From assembly GCA_028716905.1 (NCBI GenBank), contig JAQUOX010000003.1, forward strand, positions 1-42,451: a stretch of 42,451 nt of DNA, given 5' to 3'. Every line of letters begins with the position of its first letter. Positions within the stretch are counted from its first letter, which is position 1. Source of the stretch: Minisyncoccota bacterium. GTDB taxonomy: Bacteria > Patescibacteriota > Minisyncoccia > Minisyncoccales > Minisyncoccaceae. A model generated the notes under the pieces. It made no database searches. It was not told the DNA's origin and worked only from the letters and a program-made list of their open reading frames with translations. This document shows, piece after piece, positions 24,827 through 32,340 of the stretch. Made by a program: the position numbers and the translations under genes.

Positions 24827-26243
24827 TGTCCGGTATGGGTTTTACTTCTAATTTATCCAAATCGATATTCTTCGACTCTTCTTCCAGTTTGTCGATTTTT
24901 GAATCTATCTCGGAAATTTCGTTTTTGATTTCTTTGGCCCTTGAAGAGACCGTCTGATATTTTTCTCTGAATTCGGCTCTTTGCTTTTCCACTTTTTTCA
25001 AAATATCTTCGGTCTCCCACCTTTCTTCTTCAACCTCTCTTCTTTTGTTTTCCGCCCGCCTTCTTTCTTCTTCTATTTTTCTGATTTCCGCCGGGTTTTC
25101 AACGACAGCGTTTCCTCTTTTTTCCACGACTTTTATTTCCTCCTCAACAGATTTTTCCTTGAGCAGTATGTCGGTGAGTTTTTTCTCCAACTGGTCTTTT
25201 TCTTTGGTGTTTTCTATCATTTTTTCCTTTATTTCAAATCCTTCCTTGCCGATGTTTTCCAGCTTGACGAACAGTTCCTGCCTTTTTTCTTTTAAAAGGA
25301 TTTTTTCCCTGTCTCCTCTCAGCATTTCCAGTTCCAGGTTAAGCTGTTTTTCTTTGGCCAGGACTTTTCCAAAGGTTAAATTGCATTCTTTGAGCTGCGA
25401 CCTCAACGACTTGATTTCGTCTTCTTTTTTGTTTTCTTCCGTCTCAATTACGTTTCTTTCGTCTTCAATCTTCCATCTTTCTTTTTCCATCCGCCTTTTT
25501 TCTTCAGGGTCTTTGGAAGAGGACTCTCTCGCTTCTATGCTTTTTTTGATTTCTTCTATCCTCTTTTTCCTTTCGGTTATGAGCTCGAGTTTTTTCTTGG
25601 ACCTCTCTATTTCTTTTTCAATTTCCTGCCTTCTTTCTTCAAAGGGCATTTTTTCTTCCAGAACTTTTCTTAAGTTTTCCTCTATTTCAAAAGTGAGGTC
25701 CGTGATTTTTCTCAGTTTTTCTTCGGCGTTTTCCTCAACCTCTCTTTCTTCAACGCTTTCCATTGAAATATCCTCCTCTTCTATGGGTTTTTCTTCAATA
25801 GCCGGCTCTTCCATGACGGGCTTTTCTTCAATAGCCGGCTCTTCTTCCATAACCGGGATTTCTTCCGCGGGCGGAGCGGGCAATGGTTCTTCTGCCGGCT
25901 CTTCCATGACGGGCTTTTCTTCAATAGCCGGCTCTTCTTCCATAACCGGGATTTCTTCCGCGGGCGGAGCGGGAACTTCTTCTTTTTCAATAGCCGGCTC
26001 TATTTTTGAATTTTGCAATGCCAATTCTTCCGGAGAAAAATTTTCTTCAATTTTTTTCGGCGGCTCGGGAGGAAGAATTTCTTCCAAAGGTTCTTCTTCG
26101 GCCGTTTCGTAGAGAGGGTCGCCAATGTTCAAAAATTTTTCCTGAGTTTCTTCGATTTCTCCCTGTTCTTCCGCGGCCAAGTCCTTTTTCATCGTTCGTA
26201 TCTTCTCGCGATTCAGCTTGAAAACATTTTTTTCCTCAACCAT
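24798..26243 (-). CDS. Coiled-coil, Glu/Pro-rich repeat protein, unknown function
   Basis: Repeats PAPPAEEIPVMEEEPAIEEKPVMEEP, then long E/K/R-rich coiled coil. Confidence 0.7.
   Translation of the reverse strand: MVEEKNVFKLNREKIRTMKKDLAAEEQGEIEETQEKFLNIGDPLYETAEEEPLEEILPPEPPKKIEENFSPEELALQNSKIEPAIEKEEVPAPPAEEIPVMEEEPAIEEKPVMEEPAEEPLPAPPAEEIPVMEEEPAIEEKPVMEEPAIEEKPIEEEDISMESVEEREVEENAEEKLRKITDLTFEIEENLRKVLEEKMPFEERRQEIEKEIERSKKKLELITERKKRIEEIKKSIEARESSSKDPEEKRRMEKERWKIEDERNVIETEENKKEDEIKSLRSQLKECNLTFGKVLAKEKQLNLELEMLRGDREKILLKEKRQELFVKLENIGKEGFEIKEKMIENTKEKDQLEKKLTDILLKEKSVEEEIKVVEKRGNAVVENPAEIRKIEEERRRAENKRREVEEERWETEDILKKVEKQRAEFREKYQTVSSRAKEIKNEISEIDSKIDKLEEESKNIDLDKLEVKPIPDNDSKTEPNL
25801..25973. 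repeat. 80-bp exact direct repeat, two copies (25801-25880 and 25894-25973), period 93 bp
   Basis: GCCGGCTCTTCCATGACGGGCTTTTCTTCAATAGCCGGCTCTTCTTCCATAACCGGGATTTCTTCCGCGGGCGGAGCGGG in both copies; 93 bp = 31 codons, in frame. Confidence 0.9.
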
Positions 26244-26252
26244 ATTGCGCGT

Positions 26253-28355
26253 TTATCTTTTTACTTCTTTTAATGATAGATTAATTCTGCCCTGTTCGTC
26301 AATAGAGACGACTTTCACGGGAATAATGTCCCCTATTTTCACCACGTCGCTTACCTTGTTTACCCGTCTTTCAGACAGTTGGGAAATGTGAACCAGGCCT
26401 TCCTGTCCCGGAAGTATTTCCACAAAAGCTCCGAAATCAAGAATTCTTTTAACCTTGCCTTGGAAAATTTCTCCCACCACCACTTCCCGCGTGATATTGT
26501 TAATCCATTCCAGGGCTTTTTGGGCCGATTCTTCTTTCTCCGCGGTTACGAATATTTCACCCGTTTCTTCAATGTCAATGGAAACGTTGCAGGCGTCGAT
26601 TATTTCATTGATAATTTTTCCTCCCGGCCCGATAACTTCGCCGATTTTCTCGGGATTGATTTTGATAATGTATATTCTCGGCGCGTAAGGAGACAATTGT
26701 TCCCTCGGTTCGGGCAGAACCGCTCTCATTTTTTCCAAGATTTCCAACCTGGCCTTTTTCGACTGTTCCAGCGCCTCTTTTATTATTTTCCCCGTAATGC
26801 CCCTGACTTTTACGTCCATTTGCAGGGCGTTGATTCCGTCTTTTGTCCCGGCCGCTTTCAAGTCCATGTCTCCGTAATGGTCTTCCTGCCCCTGGACGTC
26901 GGTAAGGATTTTGTATTTTTTTTCTTCGCTGTTTTTGCTTTTGTCCATTTCCATCATCAGGCCCATGGCAATTCCGGAAACGGGCTTTTTAATGGGAACT
27001 CCCCCGTCCATCATGGCCAGGCAGGCGGCGCAGGTGGAAGCCATTGAGCTTGAGCCGTTGGAGCACAAAACTTCGGAAACCAGCCTGATGGTGTAGGGAA
27101 AGGTTTGAGCGTCGGGAATAACCTGTTTTAATGCTTTTTCCGCCAGCATGCCGTGTCCGATTTCTCTTCTTCCCGGCCCCCTGAGGGCGCCGATTTCTCC
27201 GACGCAGGAAGGCGGAAAGTTGTAATGGTGCAGAAATCTTTTCTTCCCCTCAACTTCCATTTCTTCCATTATCTTTTGGTCTCCCGGAGAACCCAGGGTC
27301 AAAAAAGAAAGAACCCTGGTTTGGCCGCGGCAGAACAATCCCGAACCATGGACCCTTTCAAAAAGTCCGGCCCGGCAGTCAATTTCCCTGATTTCGCCGA
27401 GACCGCGGCCGTCAATCCTTAAGTTGCGGTCAATGACCATCTCGTGTATTGTTTTTTCTCCCGCTTTTTCCAAAAGGTAGAGGCCGTGGCTTACTTTCTC
27501 CGCCTCCTCATGCTTGTTTTTCAAGTGTTCTTTCAATTCTTCTCTAAGAGAATCAAAATCTATGAGAGACTTTTCCAGCTTTCCTTCGGCGAATTCCTTT
27601 ATTTCCTTTTCCAGTTCTTCGTCCTTTTCCTTTTCTTTAATCAATATTTTTTCTTTTCCCGCTTTCTTGGCGATTTCTTCCTCAAAGGTCAGCAGTTTTT
27701 CCTGAAGAGGTTTGGTTTTTTCAATGGCCGTGGCGATTTCTTCTTCCCGGGCTTCGTCAAATTCTCCCTCAATCATATTGACCAGAATTTCTTTTTTTGA
27801 TTCGGAATAAAGGGCTGAAAAGAATAAATCAAAATTTTCCTCTTCCCTTTGTTCCTTGGTGGGAAAAGCTATGAGCTCGCCGTTCTTTTTTCCTATTCTT
27901 AGGGGGGCGACTGGTCCGTTCCAGGGTATGTCTGAGACGAGAAGAGCCAGAGAAGAAGCGAAAAGGCCCAAAACCGCCGGGTCGTTTTCCTGATCCCAGG
28001 AAACGCAGGTGGCGATAATTTGGACTTCCCGCTTGAAATTGTCCGGGAAAAGAGGCCTGACCGCTCTGTCAATCAGCCTGGAATTGAGGACGGCTTTTTC
28101 GCTCGGCCTCGACTCCCTTTTCAAGAATCTTGAGCCCAGGATTTTTCCCACCGCGTAATACTTTTCTTCATAAGTCACGGTTAAAGGAAAAAAATCGTTT
28201 CCCTCGATTTCTTTTTTAGCCATTACGGCCGTTGCCATTATCACCGTGTTCCCGAGCTTCACCCAGACCGAACCGTTGGTTCTTTCAGCCAAATTGTTTA
28301 TCTCCACCTCCAGGGTTTTGCCGTCAACGTCTAATTTAAAGATTTCGGATTTCAT
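26253..28355 (-). CDS. pnp: Polyribonucleotide nucleotidyltransferase
   Basis: RNase PH domains, KH (IGEVIGPGGKIINEI), S1 (GEIFQGKVKRILDFGAFVEILPGQEGLVHISQLS). Confidence 0.96.
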   Translation of the reverse strand: MKSEIFKLDVDGKTLEVEINNLAERTNGSVWVKLGNTVIMATAVMAKKEIEGNDFFPLTVTYEEKYYAVGKILGSRFLKRESRPSEKAVLNSRLIDRAVRPLFPDNFKREVQIIATCVSWDQENDPAVLGLFASSLALLVSDIPWNGPVAPLRIGKKNGELIAFPTKEQREEENFDLFFSALYSESKKEILVNMIEGEFDEAREEEIATAIEKTKPLQEKLLTFEEEIAKKAGKEKILIKEKEKDEELEKEIKEFAEGKLEKSLIDFDSLREELKEHLKNKHEEAEKVSHGLYLLEKAGEKTIHEMVIDRNLRIDGRGLGEIREIDCRAGLFERVHGSGLFCRGQTRVLSFLTLGSPGDQKIMEEMEVEGKKRFLHHYNFPPSCVGEIGALRGPGRREIGHGMLAEKALKQVIPDAQTFPYTIRLVSEVLCSNGSSSMASTCAACLAMMDGGVPIKKPVSGIAMGLMMEMDKSKNSEEKKYKILTDVQGQEDHYGDMDLKAAGTKDGINALQMDVKVRGITGKIIKEALEQSKKARLEILEKMRAVLPEPREQLSPYAPRIYIIKINPEKIGEVIGPGGKIINEIIDACNVSIDIEETGEIFVTAEKEESAQKALEWINNITREVVVGEIFQGKVKRILDFGAFVEILPGQEGLVHISQLSERRVNKVSDVVKIGDIIPVKVVSIDEQGRINLSLKEVKR

Positions 28356-28618
28356 GATTTGAGTCCGATTTTTTTAACCAGCTCTTTGTATTTTTTTTCG
28401 TTGGTTTTTTCCAAATACTTTAAAAGTTTTCTTCTTTTGGCCACCATTTTGAGCAGGCCTTTTTTGGAATGGAAGTCCTTTTTGTGCTTTTGCAGATGAT
28501 TAAGAAGCTTTTCTATCTCCTCCGACAAAAGAGCGACCTGGACTTCGGCAGAACCGGTGTCTTTTTCGTGCAATTTGAACTTGTTGATGACTTTTTCCTT
28601 TTCCGTTGTTGAAATCAT
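28352..28618 (-). CDS. rpsO: 30S ribosomal protein S15
   Basis: HEKDTGSAEVQVALLSEEIEKLLNHLQKHKKDFHSKKGLLKMVAKRRKLLKYL. Confidence 0.96.
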   Translation of the reverse strand: MISTTEKEKVINKFKLHEKDTGSAEVQVALLSEEIEKLLNHLQKHKKDFHSKKGLLKMVAKRRKLLKYLEKTNEKKYKELVKKIGLKS

Positions 28619-28643
28619 GTTTTTATTAATTATCTTTTTCTTG

Positions 28644-28716
28644 TGCCCCGTGAAGGACTCGAACCTACAACCTTGAAGTTAAGAGCTTCCTGCTCTACCA
28701 ATTGAGCTAACGGGGC
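28644..28716 (-). tRNA. tRNA-Lys(CTT)
   Basis: GCCCCGT...ACGGGGC acceptor, anticodon loop CTCTTAA, TTCGAGT T-loop; no encoded CCA. Mismatches in anticodon and T stems noted. Confidence 0.85.
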
Positions 28717-28717
28717 T

Positions 28718-29110
28718 TTAAGGATTTTTCTGGAAAAAGTAAAGGGGCCATTCCATTTGTCCTTTGGTTATGAAAGTTACGAATTCATAAACGAGAATCC
28801 AGGCGGAATAAATCAGCAATACGCCGATGACGCCGTAAGTCAATATCTTTTTTCCCTGTTCCACTTTCCCGGGATCGCCGCTGGCCGTCATGATGGTAAT
28901 CCCGCCCCAGGCGAAGAAGAGAACGGCCAAAGGAGGAACCAAGCTGAAAAGGATGAAATTGACGACGTTGTTGATTAAGACAAAAATATCGTTAAAAGTG
29001 CAGGGATTCTGTCCTTCTCCCCCGCAGGGAACAAGCCCCTGCCCCAAAACCGGCGTGGCGAAAAACAAAAAAAGAACGAAGAAAAGCAAATATTGTTTGG
29101 CTTTTGACAT
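28718..29110 (-). CDS. VirB2/TrbC-like pilin (minimal form)
   Basis: Signal peptide, FILFSLVPPLAVLFFAWGGITIMTASGDPGKVEQGKKILTYGVIGVLLIYSAWILV; same topology as the N-termini of the 16358-22465 paralogs. Confidence 0.75.
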   Translation of the reverse strand: MSKAKQYLLFFVLFLFFATPVLGQGLVPCGGEGQNPCTFNDIFVLINNVVNFILFSLVPPLAVLFFAWGGITIMTASGDPGKVEQGKKILTYGVIGVLLIYSAWILVYEFVTFITKGQMEWPLYFFQKNP

Positions 29111-29152
29111 AATCTTTTTTGAGTATAGCGGTTTTAAGCAAAAAAATCAAGG

Positions 29153-29224
29153 TGCCCCCGGCAAGACTCGAACTCGCACCACTGGTTCCGAAGACCAGTA
29201 CTCTATCCATTGAGCTACGGGGGC
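29153..29224 (-). tRNA. tRNA-Arg(TCG)
   Basis: GCCCCCG...CGGGGGC acceptor, CTGGT-CTTCGGA-ACCAG anticodon arm, TTCGAGT T-loop; no encoded CCA. Confidence 0.9.
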
Positions 29225-29226
29225 GT

Positions 29227-29904
29227 CTAATCTTTTTTGAAAAGTTTTTTTAAGGGCTTTATTCTGAAGGGGGGAACAGTATCCTGGTCAAAGATGAGCC
29301 GGTTTTCCATTAATTCGTTTCTGTTGTTTGACTCCAAAACCTCATTAATGGGACTCAGTCTTTTGACGAAAATGGGGATGAGGGAAAGGAGAATGAGATA
29401 GCCGATGGGTTCAAACGTCAAACCGCCCTTAAAGGTGATAAAAATGCCGGTAATCAGAGAAAGAATAGTGCCGACCGAAGCGGTCCAGATAATGGCGAAG
29501 ATAATAGTGGGGATTAATATGACAAGCAGGGTAATGGGAGAAAACACCAGCATGGCTCCCATTAAAGCGCCTAATCCCCTGCCTCCTTTGAACTTAAGGA
29601 AGAGCGACCAGTTGTGGCCGACGACAGACATGACGCCGCAGAGAATCTGGACGGAAACAGGCAGACCGTATTCTTTGGCCAGAAAGACCGCCAGGAAACC
29701 TTTACCAATATCCAGGGCGGCTGTCAAGATACCTTGCCACAAGCCCACGTTTTTGGCCACATTTGAACCCGAGCTTTTCCTCCACCCCATTTCCAGGATG
29801 TTTTTATGGGAGGTCAGCTTGGTGACGATATAGGCAAAGGGAATGGAACCCAAGACGTAGGCCAGAGCCATAAAAGCGATAAAAACAAGATATTGGTCAA
29901 TCAT
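29227..29904 (-). CDS. PlsY-like acylglycerol-3-phosphate synthesis protein, divergent paralog
   Basis: YVLGSIPFAYIVTKL, MGWRKSSGSNVAKNVGLWQG, GHNWSLFLKFKGGRGLGALMG. Confidence 0.8.
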   Translation of the reverse strand: MIDQYLVFIAFMALAYVLGSIPFAYIVTKLTSHKNILEMGWRKSSGSNVAKNVGLWQGILTAALDIGKGFLAVFLAKEYGLPVSVQILCGVMSVVGHNWSLFLKFKGGRGLGALMGAMLVFSPITLLVILIPTIIFAIIWTASVGTILSLITGIFITFKGGLTFEPIGYLILLSLIPIFVKRLSPINEVLESNNRNELMENRLIFDQDTVPPFRIKPLKKLFKKD

Positions 29905-30568
29905 TTAAGTATGTTTTATTTCTTATTTTCTTGATTTGTTCTTCCAGGCGGTCTTTGTGGGCTATCAAGATTAGGGGCGTGGCCGCCAGGGCGGGATAGA
30001 ACAATAATATATTATATGCGTAAAGCCAGAAAAGAGCAAACACTTCTCCGGCCAATCTCCCCGTGATTTGGTCGGAAACGGCGTATTTCAGGAATTTTTT
30101 ATTTACTTTTCTCCCCATCAGTATTTCAAACAAGCTCATAAAGCAGACGACCAGAACGAGCCAGCCGAGGAAGGCTTTCCAGTCAAGATAAAGCAATATG
30201 CCCAGGAAACTGGCCGCTCCCCGGCCTCCTTTGAATTTGAGAAAAACAGAATAATTATGACCCAGAACCGCGAAGAAAGCAGCCAAAGAAACGGCCAGGA
30301 CGCTGTTTCCGGCAGTCAGGGCTTGGGCCAGATACACGGAAAGAATTGCTTTGCCGGCATCCAAAAGAAAAACAAGAAGAAAAGACAAGATTCCCGCTAA
30401 TCCTCCTTTTTCCTTGCCGGCGATTCTTAAGGTATTCAGGGCGCCGATATTCTTTGAGCCCAGTTCCCGCGGGTCTTTTTTAAAGAGAATCTTGTTGACG
30501 ATAAGGCCGAAGGGAATGGAGCCCAGGACGTAGGAAATCAGAGCGATAAGAATATATTTTTCCAACAT
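29897..30568 (-). CDS. PlsY-like glycerol-3-phosphate acyltransferase, divergent paralog
   Basis: YVLGSIPFGLIVNKI, LGSKNIGALNTLRIAG, GHNYSVFLKFKGGRGAASFLG. Confidence 0.8.
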   Translation of the reverse strand: MLEKYILIALISYVLGSIPFGLIVNKILFKKDPRELGSKNIGALNTLRIAGKEKGGLAGILSFLLVFLLDAGKAILSVYLAQALTAGNSVLAVSLAAFFAVLGHNYSVFLKFKGGRGAASFLGILLYLDWKAFLGWLVLVVCFMSLFEILMGRKVNKKFLKYAVSDQITGRLAGEVFALFWLYAYNILLFYPALAATPLILIAHKDRLEEQIKKIRNKTYLND

Positions 30569-30580
30569 ATGTTTTTAAAA

Positions 30581-31459
30581 TTAATCTTGTAATAAGCAAA
30601 CAAGAACGGTGCCCGGACCGACGTGGGCGCCGATGACAAAACTGGTCATATTGACGAACTCTATTTTCATTCCCGGGAACCTGTCTTCTAGCATTTTTTC
30701 CAGTCGCAGCGCTTCATTAAGATTATCGGCATGGCTTATGGCCGCGCGGTATTTTCCGGGCAGTCTTTTAATCAGGTTTTCTGTTTCTTTAAGCAGGGCG
30801 CTGGCCGTGTCTTTGGCCTGCATTTTTAAAGTAACCGGCTTGACCTCGCCGTCCTTGATTCCCAGAACCGGTCTCATGCCCAGGCCCTGCATTTTCTCCA
30901 AAACGCCGGCCACGGTGCCGCTGATTCTTCCTCCGGCTTCCAGCCATCGGGGATTTTCAAGCATGCCGAAAAGATGGACTTTGGAAACAAGGTCTTCCAA
31001 AACCTTAAAGGCGTTTTCCGTACTGTTTCCTTGTTCAATTAATTCCGCGGCTCTGATGGCCAAAAGCGCTTCGCCGATGTCAACATTCAGGGTGTCCAGG
31101 ACAAAGATTTTCTTTTGGGCCTCTTCGTTGAACATTTTCTTCGCCTGCATGGCGGAATTGTAGGTGCCGGATATTTTTGAGCTGACGGTGATGCAGATAA
31201 TTTTCTGATTTTGGGCCAAAAGCTCGTCATAGGCCTTTTTATAAACTCCGATTGCCGGCTGGGACGTCTTGGGGTTGGTTTTCAGTCCCTGCCTCTGGGC
31301 GTTTCGCATTTTTTCGTAGATGTTTTTTCCGGAAATGGCATTTTCTTCGCTCCAGTTAACTATGAAAGGAGCCACTTTCATTTCGTGTTTTTGGATTACT
31401 TCCTGGGGCAGAGCCGCGCTTTCCCCGATGATTATTGTTGTGTTTTTCATTTGTTGCAA
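30581..31459 (-). CDS. DegV family protein (FakB-like fatty-acid-binding subunit)
   Basis: KTSQPAIG, ITVSSKISGTYNSAMQA, IGAHVGPGTVLV. Confidence 0.85.
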   Translation of the reverse strand: MQQMKNTTIIIGESAALPQEVIQKHEMKVAPFIVNWSEENAISGKNIYEKMRNAQRQGLKTNPKTSQPAIGVYKKAYDELLAQNQKIICITVSSKISGTYNSAMQAKKMFNEEAQKKIFVLDTLNVDIGEALLAIRAAELIEQGNSTENAFKVLEDLVSKVHLFGMLENPRWLEAGGRISGTVAGVLEKMQGLGMRPVLGIKDGEVKPVTLKMQAKDTASALLKETENLIKRLPGKYRAAISHADNLNEALRLEKMLEDRFPGMKIEFVNMTSFVIGAHVGPGTVLVCLLQD

Positions 31460-31460
31460 A

Positions 31461-32336
31461 TTATAGATTATTATCGACGTGATAACCGAGAATCAGGGTG
31501 CCGGGGCCAAGATGTCCGCCCAGAGGAATGCAGGTCAGATTTAAAAAAGCTATGTTCACGTTTATATTTGAAAGCAGTTCTTTCAGTTTGCGGGCTTGGC
31601 CTTCGTTGTCGGCGTGAGTGACGCTGGCCGTTATTTTTTTCCCCGACCCTCTGATTTTTCTGGTGTTTTTTTCAAATTCTTGGAATAGGGCGCTGGCCAA
31701 GTCCTCAATGTTTCTTTTTATGCCGACAAGGGCAAGCTTGCCTTCTTTGAATCCGAACAGCGGTTTTAGGCCCATTCTTTCCGCGCCTTTTTGAACAAAG
31801 CGGGGTATCCGTCCGCTGGCTTCAAGCCATTTGCCGTCCTGATAAACACCCAGCAGTTTGAAGTTTTTTAATTCAGCGTTTAATCTGCCGACTATCTCCT
31901 GCGCATTCAGCCCTTGTTTTATGTGCTTTATGGCTTCCAGAGCGACAAGGCCTTCGCCGGCACTGCCGTTAAACGTGTCAATAACATGAATCCGGCCCCT
32001 TAGCTCCGCGCTTAGGAATTTCTGAGCCTGGATGGCTGAATTGTACGTTCCGGAAATCTTGGAAGAGATGGTAAAGCACAATACCTCCTTAAAGTGTTTT
32101 AATTTTTCTTCAAAAACTTTGGCGAAATCGTTTATTGAGGGTTGGGAGGTTTTGACAAAACCGATTACCCCCTGCTTGTCCGATTGCTCCATTTTTTGAT
32201 AAATATTTCCGGAAAATTGCGCCAGTTGCTGCAAGTCAATCTTGAACCTGACGAGCGAAATGTCGTTTTCTTTGATTATTTCTTCGGGCAAGTCAACTGC
32301 TTCGTCAGCGACAATGCCGATTTGTTTTTCTTCCAT
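31461..32336 (-). CDS. DegV family protein (FakB-like fatty-acid-binding subunit)
   Basis: KTSQPSIND, FTISSKISGTYNSAIQA, LGGHLGPGTLILG. Confidence 0.85.
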   Translation of the reverse strand: MEEKQIGIVADEAVDLPEEIIKENDISLVRFKIDLQQLAQFSGNIYQKMEQSDKQGVIGFVKTSQPSINDFAKVFEEKLKHFKEVLCFTISSKISGTYNSAIQAQKFLSAELRGRIHVIDTFNGSAGEGLVALEAIKHIKQGLNAQEIVGRLNAELKNFKLLGVYQDGKWLEASGRIPRFVQKGAERMGLKPLFGFKEGKLALVGIKRNIEDLASALFQEFEKNTRKIRGSGKKITASVTHADNEGQARKLKELLSNINVNIAFLNLTCIPLGGHLGPGTLILGYHVDNNL

Positions 32337-32340
32337 TTTT

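Noticed and set aside
25801-25973. Repeat considered as a CRISPR array
   Set aside because: Only two 80-bp copies separated by 13 bp, in frame within a protein gene; no spacer structure and no cas genes.
25045-26112. 355-aa plus-strand ORF, Ser/Phe-rich
   Set aside because: Antisense shadow of the Glu/Lys-rich coiled-coil gene; composition explained by the reverse complement of GAA/GAG/AAA codons.
26379-27047. 222-aa plus-strand ORF
   Set aside because: Entirely antisense to pnp, which has strong motif support.
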